Source: Rhopalosiphum padi
Taxonomy: Eukaryota; Arthropoda; Insecta; Hemiptera; Aphididae
Assembly (NCBI RefSeq): GCF_020882245.1
Contig: NC_083597.1
Location: 80,330,152-80,394,151, forward strand
DNA: 64,000 bases
Reading direction: 5' to 3'
Each line of letters begins with the position of its first letter. Position 1 is the first letter of the stretch. Below are positions 36,179 to 47,943 of the stretch, piece by piece. Below the pieces are notes generated by a model. That model was not told the DNA's origin. It made no database searches and saw only the letters and a program-made list of their open reading frames with translations. Both the position numbers and the translations under genes were made by a program.

Positions 36179-36361
36179 TTACTTCAAGCATCTCAAAACG
36201 GTATGCAAATTTTGCGCGTGACCCAGCTTTATCTCTGTTACTTTCCAACGATCCCCCGGACCGACCAACTTCATTTTGACCATTATTTCAAACGTAGGTA
36301 TATATTCCGTAAATAGAAATTTAACGTTTGGAAATACAAACGGAAAACAAAGAAACAACAT
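36179..36361 (-). CDS. Possible 60-codon minus-strand frame
   Basis: The second half from an internal ATG is the best part: it starts MVKMKLVGPGDRWKVTEIKL, continues with GHAQNLHTVLRCLK and stops with TAA. About two thirds of its codons start with a purine. There is no clear acceptor or poly(A) signal. It may be a fragment of a repeat-derived coding region. No family is recognised. Confidence 0.22.
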   Translation of the reverse strand: MLFLCFPFVFPNVKFLFTEYIPTFEIMVKMKLVGPGDRWKVTEIKLGHAQNLHTVLRCLK

Positions 36362-36539
36362 TGGTGACGAACAAATTAATTAATACGGGACCCAGAATTA
36401 TGATAAGTATAGCGTTTATTTGGTTTGTCCCTTGCCTCGTTCAAAACGTTTAACATATTATGACCTAATGTTACTCATAATAGCAATAATCATAATGAAT
36501 TTAATATTGTCATCGAGGATCACTGTCCCCGTGCGATTT

Positions 36540-37643
36540 TGTATTGGTTGACCCACCGCCGGTACCGCGTTTTCCGTCATCGCGAACAAAGACGAAACCG
36601 CGTTATTTATACTGCAGCTGCCAGCTGGCCTTTTTCGTTTTTCGACGACATGTTTTTTTTTCAGATTGTATTCGAAAATCGTCGATCTTAACTTTTTGTC
36701 GTCGCCGGAACGCTAGACGGCTATCATATAAGGAAGTTCACCGTAGATTCACTGGAAGCGCCGGAAGCGTGTATACGATTTTCCGTTACACTATAATTTT
36801 CGTCGATCCATTTTATGAACGATCGGTGTGCGCTTTTTCCGCGAGGGTACCGAGTCTTTACTTTAAACACTACGGTAGCCCCTCGTCTGCCAAAGTACAG
36901 ACAGCTGTCTACGCCGCGCTATATAAATTATATATGTTCACGACGAGATGTTCTCGCAACGCCGTGGCCCACGTCGTAGTAGTTGCAGTTTACCGACAGT
37001 GCGTCTGCCGTCAACTGTGGCTATATAAACCGTACTCCGGCGTGTTGTGTACACATGTTCGCTTTTCGTCTACGTCGTTAAAGCGTGTATCCCAGACGTT
37101 TCCCGTTTTCGTTCATATATATATATATATAATATATATATCGTAATGTACCGCTTTCGCTGTATGTGTCGACATAATAATATGCTCGTTATATCGCCAA
37201 AGTCATGGCTTTCGTTTTTTTTTTTTATTGCGCCGCCCGTTAGGTCAATAAATTCCGCTGTTTTTTTTTTTCCGTGACACGTGGCCCGTTCGTTTTTGGC
37301 TGTATTTGTTTCGTATTTACCTTGACCGTGTATAGTGATAGTGTCACCGAAATAGCGACCTCCGCACGGTCGCACGTTACTGCCGCCCGAAATGCCGCGC
37401 TGTGTCTAGTGCATTCGTATTGTATTGCGTCATACTCCGTCTTCCTCGCAGCACCGTCGTGTAGACGAGTTCACGTCTATCAATTAGTGCGTCGTGTTTG
37501 TTTGCGTTCCGTGCCGTATTCGCACCGGGTCGGCTGTGATAGTATTACGTAACAACACACTCGTCAGTCTCCATTCCCGAATACACCCGGCTGCACCTCG
37601 TCAGTATTACAGTACGTGATGCTGTCGAGCCGATACACGACCC
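36540..37643 (+). promoter_or_regulatory. GC-rich promoter and leader region
   Basis: About 45-50% G+C over 1.1 kb, far above background, with many CpGs. Several frames on both strands stay open (for example 200 codons at 36544-37146), but the translations lack coding periodicity, and openness is expected from composition. A donor (CCC, then GTAAGA at 37644) ends the block. With the acceptor at 37768 it would make a 125-nt intron in the leader of the exon at 37769-37856. A TA repeat lies at 37117-37141. Confidence 0.38.
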
Positions 37644-37768
37644 CGTAAGAATTAATCTTATCGTTGCCATTAACATTTCGAAAAGTAAACGGACCAATGT
37701 GGTTACGTATCACCAGGCGGTATTATTTGAGCATCTCCCTGTTTTTTCCCCACACACATTTTCATCAG

Positions 37769-37856
37769 TTCACGAGCATGACGATTCGTCCACAACAAAT
37801 GGCTGAGAACGTGTCCACTTATACATCTGGTGGCGACAATGCTTTGTTGTACGTCG
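37769..37856 (+). CDS. First coding exon behind a GC-rich leader
   Basis: A strong acceptor (CCTGTTTTTTCCCCACAC, then TTTTCATCAG ending 37768) is followed by nine leader bases, ATG at 37778 and 26 codons plus one base, ending at a G/GTAGGC donor (37857). The peptide starts MTIRPQQMAENVSTYTSGGD and ends NALLYV. The other two frames meet stops within the exon. There is no signal peptide, so a cytoplasmic or nuclear protein is likely. An alternative start at Met8 is possible. The next exon must enter in phase 1 and was not found; the exon at 38878 is phase 0. I do not recognise the family. Confidence 0.42.
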
Positions 37857-40109
37857 GTAGGCTTTTTTTTACACGAATCCATCAATTTTTTTCCATGTTT
37901 CGGCGTTTACCACACAGCCTTAGACTTGAATTGCACTTCAGTTCAATACCAAAATAGAATTCCAAGAGCTAGTATGTGTAGCTCATTTATACTGTCAAGT
38001 AATACATTTAAAAATAAGTAATAATTTTAATAGCTGTTGATTACTTCCATAACTGTCTAACTGTTCTGTACTAAATTTAGTTATAACCCTAAGGTTTATT
38101 CAATTTATTTTATAATAATTTAAGAAACTAAAAAAAAAAACCTTAAACAATTTAAGAATGTTTACTTATTCGACTAATGAATTAATTGAACGGCTTCTGC
38201 AAGATTTAACGGGTCAACAAATTACATAGGTAATAATAGTTATAGCGATATATACAAATGTACATATCATATGGCGCTACGTATCAAAATTATTTTAAAT
38301 ATTTTCTTACATAAATTTGTGATTTGAAAAAATTCTCGTATGTTTTATTTTAAAATAGTCAATTCTAGTTTCACACAATGTGTTAGTAATTAATTTCTCT
38401 TCACATAACGAATTTTACGTACACGAATTTTGTCATTAAAATATCTCTATGTGAGGTAAAGCACATGAGGTAAATTAAATTAAATTGTACCACAAATTTT
38501 AAACATTTTTTACTTTAAAAATATGTATTAAATATTTAATGGTTTGCTTCGTAGTATATATTATCTAAATTTTATTTTAGAGAAAGATTTCATATTTTTT
38601 GAAAATTTCTAAGATTATATATTATATATTATAATTTTAAATGGTTTTATGTATTATTATTATTTATCTCGAACTAATTATATCTGTATACATCACAAAA
38701 AATACTTATGTTTTGATTTTTAATGTTTTGGGTAAGATTATTTTTCTTATTTTGCCTTTGTTTCTGTCAAAGTAAAATACAGATATAAAATAATATAAAA
38801 TAGTTACCTAAATTTTACTTTGACTTTTATTTTTGATTCGTTGTTACTACATGCTTACATGAGCTTCATTCCTTCAGAATAATTTTGGATGGAAAGTGAC
38901 GGAGAAACATTCATGGATTTTTGAGTGTATTTTATTTGGTGTGGTAAGCCTTTGTGACGATATCATACTACATATGATGCATATTCTACTGAATAGCATA
39001 ATATAATAATAATATGCTGTGGCATACACGTGTTTACATTTGTACCGACGTATACCGCATCAAACCGTTGTATGGAACGCTAGGGCCTTTGCGTCGTATC
39101 ACCGTTATATAAAAATCTCAGATTAGCGGTATGAATAACGCCTATACTATAGACGACTAGACTTATTGTTTTTGACACGTCATCGATTGAAAAAAATTCC
39201 CATAAAATAAAATGCCACCTGCTGTTAACGTATATTACTTAATATAAATCACGGTGCAAAACACAAAATGGTTTTTGGTACCCTGCAGCTCCTCCGTAAA
39301 CGTCGATACGTCTATTTATACATATATACTGCTGTCTATAGTTATACAACTCTGATAATATTATAATCCAACCGATTTCTACAGCAATGATGCAGTAAAT
39401 TCAATCTGCAGTGATGTACGCGGCTCTCGTTGACGTTGCGATTTAGATGATATGTGACCGGTTAGGTGTAATCTGAAATAACATATTCGAGGTGTATATA
39501 GTATTTTATGACTCATTTTAGCATCAATAACATTTTTCACTTCGCAACTATCATTTTCCAGTGTTATCCATGTGCAGTCTTTGTCATGTCGTAATGTTAG
39601 AACTTGTATTCATGAAGTATTATGCTTGAATCATTTGATGTACTATATAAGTTAGTGATTGATAACAGAAAAGTAAAATAAGAATTATATAGTTTATTTA
39701 CAAAAAAAAAATGACAAAATAACTTTGTGATGAACCAAATATAGGTACCTAATTATTGGAAAATGGTAACTGCTTAAAAGGCCTAGTTTAGAATAATACA
39801 AAACAAAGTTTTCAATTTCACCCGACGGTGTGAGTTCATTCTCAAAGTTTTACCGCTAAGACCTAAAACATATAAACTGTAGTATACATTATTATAATTC
39901 AATAGTACCGAAATCAACATATATCGGTTACGACGTTATTGAGAAAACTAGAGGGGAAAAATAATTTGAAACGTGCACAAACGTGTAAAACGCAATATTA
40001 AAATATAAATAAATAACAACGAAAACACTAATAATAAAAATAAAAAAGTTTGAGCGTTTTTGACATAGGGTAATCACCCGCTGGTAGCAGACAAAAGGCG
40101 TTAGGAAAA
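37857..40109. other. Probable intron or intergenic DNA
   Basis: AT-rich. Apart from the exon candidate at 38878-38943 I see no coding segment. 39890-40109 is likely the promoter and leader of the gene starting at 40110. Confidence 0.4.
38878..38943 (+). CDS. Candidate internal exon, 22 codons
   Basis: An acceptor (TTCATTCCTTCAG, ending 38877) and donor (GTG/GTAAGC at 38944) bound 66 nt. Only phase 0 is open, reading NNFGWKVTEKHSWIFECILF plus GV. The ends are hydrophobic with aromatic residues, like part of a membrane protein. Its phase does not match the exon at 37769-37856 directly. It could belong to an unseen upstream gene or be chance. Confidence 0.28.
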
Positions 40110-43100
40110 ATGACGTCGTTAAGCACACAGCGTCGCCGAGAAAAACCTGCACGACCACGCGTTATCGTTATAGTTTTGATTTTATTTTTTTTGTTTCTAC
40201 CTCGCACCAACGATGTAGTCGCAGTTAGTTTTGGATTACGTCATCCTCGAGTTGCCTATGGCGACACTCGGGAGAGCTCGGACCGATATAACAGGTAAGA
40301 ACAAGCCATTTTTTCCCCCGATACATAGTATATATAATACGTAGAGGACCTATAGATATATAGATATATAAAAAGAGAGAGAGAGAGATATTATGTTTTC
40401 AAAGATAGTAAAAAAAAAAATGTACAAATCGATTTCCCGAAAATTTTTTTTTGACCGGTCTTCCACGAGTAAAGGTTAAGAGCTTTTTTTTCGTAGGAGA
40501 TATAATACAGCTCAGTGGTTAGTGGCGTCATGCTGGTGATCAATACATACGTCGGAAAATGTTAGTTGGATAGATCCCACGGTGGTGAGGATTATGAACA
40601 TGAAATTAATTTCGTCACAAACCAACATATTATAATCAAAATTTAAAATAATGCTGCACGACTGCACAATATGTATGTATTTATTTGAGTTGATAGTTGT
40701 TAAAGCGTATGAATTAACTCTAATCGTTAAATTTGGTAGTCCAATTTTAATTTAATCAACTATTTGTTGTTTATTTTTATTTTTATCCAATAAATAATAT
40801 TGTCCGTGTTAATATTATTTTTAATAATATTTGTAAAAATAATTTAAATCTAATTGTTTCATAATAACATTATGTTATATTATAATATAACATGTATATG
40901 AACCATGGAGAACGAATGAGAGTGAAACAGAATGCTATTCTAATTTGAATAATTTGGGTTTTTTTTTCTTAAGCAATATTTATTTATTTTTTGTCGCAGA
41001 GTTTGAAAAGTAGTTTTGTAGGGATATAAGGATAAACACAATACAATTGTTATTTTAAATTGTCTTCAATATCATATTATAGATAACTGTGTGTTTTTGA
41101 TTGGTTAGATATACAACTCTCAGATAAATCGTGATTTCGTTATTCGTTTTATACTACTGATAGTTTCACACTATTTGCTCAACTATTCTTTTATTTGTAA
41201 TACTCATTTTGGATGTAGAGATCTTAAGTGAAATTGAACCAAAATCAATTTTGGGAATAAATGTAAGTTTAAAAAAAATTTGACTTAATGAGGTTAGAAA
41301 TTACATTTTTGGATAAGTCTATTCTATAACAATGTACCAGTCATCCAAAAATCATCAAAAAATAATCTACTGATGATCAAATAATATTGATTTGATCGAT
41401 AATATAAATTATTATCGAAAAAAAATATATTGGCATGTTACGGCGTGTTCATTCACACCAAAGTAACGAATCAACAATGGAAATTGATGATGGGTATAAT
41501 AGACAAACCACATTATCGTTCATTGTATTGGCGTTGTTTCGGTGATACGAGAAGAGTAAAATACAATATTTATATGAGCCACCGTTCAAAGTTTCGTTAT
41601 CAAAAATGTATACATTAAGATAATAAGTTTATTAAGTAAGACGAGATGATTTGTCGTTTTTCATCAAACTATTTAAGATACTACAACTTGCGTTGTTGAG
41701 TCAAATTCATTTTTGTGTTAATATTGATTTAAAAATTGATCCTAAAAGAAATTTAAAATAATACTAATACATATTATTATATCGTTTGAAAAATAAATAA
41801 ATATTTTTGAGATCACCGCGTTATAATTATATCCATATTATTAATATTTATAATACACGCCTGCTGGTTAAAACGAATTTAATTCAACATAAAAACGAAT
41901 CCGAATGTATCAAAACACCAAGCACATACCTACAATTTCGATGGATATCATACTTGGACATCGTCCCGTAAGTCATGTGCATAATTATATGATAACGTTA
42001 ATACAGCGTAAGAAAACAATAGTCAGTTTGATGATAAGTTATTAATACATTAGGTATATTTAGCATGTATAAAACTTTAATCTAGTTAGTGTGGCGACCG
42101 TATTAACTCAAAAATGTATGATTAAATTGTATAAACTGTTTAAAAAATATTGATTTTAAAATTAAAAAATCAAAGTTCTAAGGTATTTTTAACAAAACAA
42201 TTTTTTTTTCAACCGCTGTTATTGTAGCAATACATCTATTTCAGTAAAAAATATCATGTTTCTTATAAACTTGGGGGAAGGGTGATGACACGGTGCGGTA
42301 TGTTCTGGTAACTAGATTTATTTTGAAGCATAAATTTAGCTAAAGCATTATAATATTATATAAATAGCTATACGTCCTATTATACGACATATTATAATAA
42401 TATTATTTTAATGAATTCACGCATGTTTCCAATGTTGGATCGATGAATGATGTATTAGTCAATACTTGTGTTGTGAGGTGTGGGAAAAATTAAATCGAAT
42501 GTGCGCCGAATTCAGATACACGATATCTGTGTGAACATCTCTCACGATGCTTTAACGTCAGCCAGTTTAGTATTGCGGGGCTCCTTATAGGCAAAATAGG
42601 TACACCGCAGACAAGTGGTTATACTTAATATTATTATTATATTCGGGCGACGGAAGGTCGTGGGTATTCGAGATCACTTCATAATATTTATTGACAATAT
42701 AATATTATTAATTATAAAAATAAACGATTGGAATTCACGTGAAATCGTAGTAAATATGTGTTATGATATTTTAATTTTAAAGAGTTTTTGTTGTCAACAA
42801 TAATAATTTACCTCGAAGTTTAGCACAGCACGATATCTCTATCAATATCGTCGATTGTGGTGAGAAATTCACTATTTTGTGTCTTTACAACGAAATTATA
42901 TGGCACAGGTACTCAGATATTATCAGGTAATTCATATCAGATTATGAAATTGCCAGATAATTTTGGTGGTGCCTGTGAGTCTAACTGTAGTATGTACATC
43001 GTGAGCTGGCTTGAAGTTCATCTGAAATTGTTTTTTTTCACTGTGAACTGAATTACAGGTAATGTATATTATTATTATTATTATTATATACACTGACGCA

Positions 43101-43642
43101 TTCTATGGTGGGGTAAAATATTAAATCATTATTATTATAATACGTAGTATATTATGTTAAAAGGGAGTGTTTTGCATAAATATATAGATCACATTTAAAC
43201 TATATGTTAAACTATATGTTTCCGCGTCATAATGCAATTCAGAGCTACTCACAATTTCAGGAAAAACTTTCAACACTTTTCGCCATCGCGGCTTGACCAG
43301 ATGGGTTCTATACACCATTTTTAATGTTATGTTATTTTTATTATTTAATGGAGCCGTGTAAATTATATCATGAATTCATGAATACACTATATATACATAA
43401 TAATATATGTATAATGTATATGTATATAAGGTTTTCCTTTATTTTTTTTTTTATTTATCTTAACTAGATATAAATCAAACGATCTTAAAACGGATCTCAT
43501 CGCACGGAAAGACTCGACATTTTTTTTCGCTACGTCGATAAACCTCCGAGTTCAAAACAGCCCCGTTAACGAGACATCTGAGGACCTCATCCGTAACAAT
43601 GACACATATTCTATTTATACAGTATCTAAACGTATATTATAA
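40110..43642 (+). CDS. Spliced signal-peptide protein (exons 40110-40294 and 43468-43642)
   Basis: Exon 1 opens with ATG at 40110 (in-frame stop at 40071) and ends at a perfect CAG/GTAAGA donor. Exon 2 follows a long T-rich tract ending CTTAACTAG. The 3173-nt intron keeps phase, 185+175 nt giving 119 residues. Residues 1-17 are basic, 18-30 (VIVIVLILFFLFL) are a signal peptide or anchor, and 40-119 are polar, without Cys, with sequons at N96 (NET) and N106 (NDT). Exon 2 lacks any ATG, GTG or TTG in frame. A phase-0 GTATCT donor at 43622 and an acceptor at 43806 would add a third exon open for 102 codons to TAG at 44113-44115, giving 215 residues. Function is unknown; secretion or membrane anchoring is inferred. 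Confidence 0.5.
40374..40389. repeat. (GA)n microsatellite
   Basis: About eight GA units inside the first intron of the gene at 40110. Confidence 0.85.
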
Positions 43643-43806
43643 TGACGCTGTTAGTTTTAACCATGTGATATTGCATATTATTGTTGTATATTATATTTAA
43701 AAAAAAATCGTGTAAAAATAGTATCACGTCGAGCACGCATATAATACTATACTATTTTAACTAATGTTATTTAATGGCACAGCGATGATCTCGTTTCGAT
43801 CGTCAG

Positions 43807-44115
43807 ATAAAGTATAAATACATTTATTATATTTTGTATTATAAAAATCCTTTACAAAGTGGCAATACCATCGAGATCGAAAAAAAAGATCATCACTGTT
43901 TATTGTCGTCTACCAGACATCCGAAAGAAGGCATACGCAAAACCCTGGCTGTCGGTAACTACCTACATTGCACACTACACTATACAATGGTATTAACACA
44001 CTCGGAGAAGTTGATAGGCAACGACGACGACCATTCCGGAGGAAACTATAAATTTAACCTACACCTACCGAGAACATCCGTTAAAACGTCAAATCCGCGG
44101 CCGCAGTATATTTAG
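43807..44115 (+). CDS. Optional third exon of the 40110 gene
   Basis: The frame is open from the acceptor CGATCGTCAG (ending 43806) for 102 codons to TAG at 44113-44115, unusual at about 37% G+C. Its phase (0) matches the alternative donor at 43622, leaving a 185-nt intron. The first 15 codons are Tyr/Ile-rich from AT-rich DNA. The rest is polar and basic (SGNTIEIEKKDHHC, later KLIGNDDDHSGGNYKFN). It could instead be a separate frame, or part of the 3' untranslated region. Confidence 0.27.
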   Translation: MKYKYIYYILYYKNPLQSGNTIEIEKKDHHCLLSSTRHPKEGIRKTLAVGNYLHCTLHYTMVLTHSEKLIGNDDDHSGGNYKFNLHLPRTSVKTSNPRPQYI

Positions 44116-44357
44116 TCGTATAATATAGGTGTTTTATAACATAACAGCTCCGACGTCACGAGTGGTAGGTATATACAATGAGATTTATGTTCTAAAACAC
44201 AACGAACAATATTTATGTGCGCTCTGTATTCATATACGTGTACGCGTGCATGGAAATATACAATATATAATATACGCTGAGCTATATACTTCAAATCACT
44301 GCTTGACGGGTTAAAGGACATAAAGAGGAAAACGTGACAAAACCACAGGTACATCAT
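44112..44357 (-). CDS. 81-codon ORF with signal-peptide-like start
   Basis: ATG ATG opens an uninterrupted minus-strand frame. Residues 1-15 (MMYLWFCHVFLFMSF) are strongly hydrophobic and NPSSSD follows, like a signal peptide and its cleavage region. The remainder has four more Cys and many aromatic residues. It adjoins the end of the plus-strand exon at 43807-44115 tail to tail. There is no poly(A) signal or codon bias to back it. Confidence 0.2.
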   Translation of the reverse strand: MMYLWFCHVFLFMSFNPSSSDLKYIAQRILYIVYFHARVHVYEYRAHINIVRCVLEHKSHCIYLPLVTSELLCYKTPILYD

Positions 44358-44373
44358 AACTTTTATTCCTGTT

Positions 44374-44397
44374 AGTGTGTGTGTGTTTGTGTGTATA
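44374..44397. repeat. (GT)n microsatellite
   Basis: An imperfect GT run of about 24 bp. Confidence 0.8.
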
Positions 44398-45239
44398 TGA
44401 AATGTGCATGTTGAATTTGTATAATATATTCGATATCTATTATAGTATTATTATGATATATGGAGGTAATATCGTAGTTTATCAAATAGATTAACATACA
44501 CCCCCTCCCCCACGTGTATCAATATAATTATTATGCTATGGTATTATGATGTTTCGTTTCATGTTTTCTCTAAAAAAAATAATAATATGTTTAAATATAT
44601 CGTCCCATTTTCAGAAACGCGTGCGCTTCACTGTTTAAGTTGTTTCTCGGGCTAATTTGAATATTTAGTAACGTTTCTTGACGTTTCCTACAACTACAAT
44701 AACACGGTTTTAAAAATAAAAACAATACGACGAAAATGCATTAGCGCGTAAATTATTATAGTCTACTCTTACATGCATATAATTAAACGTACACAGCACA
44801 AACTATAATATGATGATTATAAATTCTATACGTATCGCGTGTACTTGGTTTCGACGAGTTTTCTAAGACATGGATTACAAAAATGAATAAACCCGAGAGT
44901 ACTATAACCGCAGTTTTTAGGATATTGGCTGAGTGCGGGAAGGGAATACGAGTAGACAAAATCGATTTCAAAAGTGTTTGCGCATATAATATAAAATGTA
45001 ATCAAAATTGATACTTTGAGCCGAATTTTAAGCACGCCCTTAAATACAACCTTTTTCAGCTATAACATATTGAAACGCTATGGTAATTCAATTTATGTAT
45101 TTATTATAATTTTAATGCTCCTGTAATATTAAAATATTTTCGCTTTTTGGCTAACCAATCAATCCTAACGATACTTACAAATAGATAATTATTTGATTTT
45201 ATTGTAGAATACACTTTTATATAAAAACCTATTATAATC
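44398..45239. other. No firm gene
   Basis: AT-rich, with two overlapping minus-strand frames (44783-44971 and 44826-45035). Neither has coding periodicity. Confidence 0.45.
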
Positions 45240-47110
45240 TAAACGAATTACTCCGGTTCGATTTTCGAGTCTTCCGCGGTCGATCGTCACGCCACACGTT
45301 ATGTATATGCAATTTAATATTAATATACATATATGCATATGTTCATTCACAAGGAACACTTTTTTATCAGGCGTTGGGTGACCGTGGTTTTAAAGTTAAC
45401 ACGGAATATAGTGATTTTTGCTAGGGGCTTAATCATTGGACGGAACTAGCAGGTTTCGAGTTCGGATAAATCGTCGGCGAGGGTCGAACGGACACATTTG
45501 AACGTGTCCGCTGATCGCGCGTAGTATTTATCGATCTTTACTGCGGCACGTCGCCGCCGAAAACGATAATATATAACTGCCGAAATACAGAGAGAGAGAG
45601 TAAAAAAAAAAAAATAAAAATAAAAACGCTTGCCGTTTCTGCCGTCATCGGTCTCGACCAGCTATAGTCAGCCAGCCAGCCAGCCAGTCAAATAACAGTG
45701 TAGATCCGCCGAAACGCGCGCGATGGTCACGTCCGTCGATTGAAAACTACGGCAGTGGCGGCGGGTTAAAAATATCTAAATATACACGGCGCGTGCCTCG
45801 CGTGTGCGTGTGACAGCTGCTGTATATGCCAGTCACGTATGATACGACACACTTTCGGTGGCGCGCGTTGGCGCCCGTCCGCCGCCGTTTTTCGGTAGAT
45901 AAATTTCGCCCGATCACACACACACACGCGCGCGCAAGAGAACTCGCTCCTCCACGTCCTAGCCCGACCGCAGCGCACGCGGACGATTCGTAAACGGTCA
46001 TAACTCAACAACTTTTAAATAAACGCCGCCGCCGCCGCCAATAGACGACACTCGCTGCAGCTGCAGTTTAATGTTTGCGCGTTGTATTATGTATGCATAT
46101 AATATAAATACAAACACTGGGTGCACCGCCGTACACGATGATACAATAACACGTCGTGTACATGTGCACATACGCGCGTAAAAATAAGTAACGGGTTGTG
46201 TGCGCGACGAGGGCGTAATAGTTGTACGGTCGTGTCTGTGTGCGAGCCGGCCGAGGGGCACGACGACGACGATAATATTATATAGTATATAATATAGTTG
46301 ATAATGTTTCGTATTCTCCTTTTTCGGGGCAGCGCGCGAATACTTGTTAATTAGCGCATTGCTTACGCGCCCGACGTGGCCCCGAAAATGGCGAGGGGGT
46401 GGCGGTGCCGGGAAATGTACGCGGCGGAACGGAACACGGGCGGTGGCAAGGATGGTGTTTATATATTGTAGTCGGGCACGGTCGTTGGTTGCATTTAAAC
46501 CACCGCTGTCGCACGTGCTGTCGACGCTGCCGGCCTATATATAATATAATATACGTGTATATACGTACTACCTATACATAATAATATGTGCATCTATATA
46601 TACAGCTATACAGCGGCGCACACTAATTAACAATATTTATCTTCTTCGGCAGCGCCATGTACAATCTATATATATGTGTGTGTGTGTGTGTGTTTACGGT
46701 AATATGTGTCCTAAACACCGTTCCGCAAACATCTCACCAGGCCGGACGAGCTGCAGTGCGTCTATATTTTATACGATATAATTATACATCACGGCGATGC
46801 GCGTGTGCTAGCTGTACATATAGCTATAGGGGACGCCCGTACGACGGCGGCAGCTCTTATAGCCGTCCCTCTTTGATCTACGAGAAATGGTATTTTTCAG
46901 ATAATTAATATCGAGCTTTACACGATAGGACGCGTCTTCGCCGCCGTCGTGGTAATTAAACTCGCGGGAAACACGTGCGGCCGTGTCAAATTACGCAAAG
47001 CTCGACACCGGTGTTTCTGTATATACGTACGTTTATACAACACACGCGCACACACACACACACAGCCAACAACAACTGCAGCACGATTTATGTGTACTCG
47101 GTACCTTTTC
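45240..47110. promoter_or_regulatory. 1.9 kb GC-rich, CpG-rich block, likely promoter or leader
   Basis: The longest high-GC tract in the window, about 45-50% G+C with dense CpG. It has a tetranucleotide repeat of CCAG type (45668-45687), a GCC repeat (46025-46040), CA and GT runs (45916-45930, 46673-46693, 47044-47064) and CACGTG E-boxes near 46513 and 46972. Open frames on both strands (up to 92 codons) are expected from composition. One short frame with an ideal start context (AAAATGGCG at 46385) runs 27 codons to TAG at 46469-46471. Direction and gene cannot be settled by eye. Confidence 0.35.
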
Positions 47111-47652
47111 ACTTTTTTTTCTTAATAATATATTAATGTGTATAATGTATTACGATACCGTTAACCGTCTACGAATTGTCGTCGAATCATTTATCTCGAG
47201 GAAACATAAAGAGCTATTAATATTAGAGATAGCTTATTTAAAAAAAATAAAAATAACTTAACTTATATTTTTCTTTATAAATTTGACTTTTTTACTTGCT
47301 CAGTCTTGCTCGAAAATGTATTAAAATAATAATAAAAACAAAAAATACGAAAATATACGAAGTAGAAAAAAGACTTAAGATATCGATTCCGTTCGAATTA
47401 TAAATTAATAATTATTATTATTGCTGTATCCATTTTGATTGTGGTTTTTTGCTCGCGTTCAAGTAGTCTCCAGACTAGGTTTTCAAATATTATAACTACA
47501 ATATATGAACAACGGTAGTTTTAATTTACAATTATATTTCTATAATGTTTCTTTGTATACGGTTTTAAATTAACTTTGTTCATATTGACCGACTTACAAT
47601 AATATGAAATCATATCACTTTTATTCGTGTAGTGTGCAATACTTACGTATAT

Positions 47653-47943
47653 ACCTATACCAGAGGTGGCCAACTTTAATAGTTGTCAATAAACAAAAAA
47701 ATATATTATATGTACATGCGTGTTAAACTTCTTTTATTCGATAGCTGTGTATAATCTCGTTTTTAATAGTTATTTATTGCTTTTTCTAAATATAATTTTT
47801 ATATTCGTGGGTCGTGGGATTTACAAAAAAAATATTTTAATTGTTTTCTGAAAATATTCAAAAATATAAGAAAAAGCGAAAGGGTGTCGCGATCGACTCA
47901 AATTCATCTCGCGATCGACTGATTCACCACTCCCGACCTATAC
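47653..47943. mobile_element. hAT-type non-autonomous element (47661-47935)
   Basis: ACCTATAC occurs at 47653-47660 and again, unchanged, at 47936-47943: a perfect 8-bp target duplication. The element starts CAGAGGTGGCCAAC, and its other end on the minus strand reads CGGGAGTGGTGAATC, so the terminal repeats are imperfect. CGCGATCGACT occurs twice near the right end. It is 275 bp and non-coding. The perfect duplication suggests it is younger than the other two, although its ends are more diverged. Confidence 0.8.

Noticed and set aside
36544..37146. 200-codon plus-strand open frame
   Set aside because: It starts at TTG, lies in GC-rich stop-poor DNA with other frames also open, and its translation lacks coding periodicity. 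Better explained as leader or promoter sequence.
41905..41967. ATG frame of 21 codons ending at a GTAAGT (MYQNTKHIPTISMDIILGHR and one residue)
   Set aside because: It sits inside the first intron of the 40110 gene. There is no promoter or partner exon, and chance GTAAGT sites are common.
43256..43380. Acceptor with three open short frames inside the 40110 gene intron
   Set aside because: No donor, and no frame is favoured. Exon 2 at 43468 is a far better continuation.
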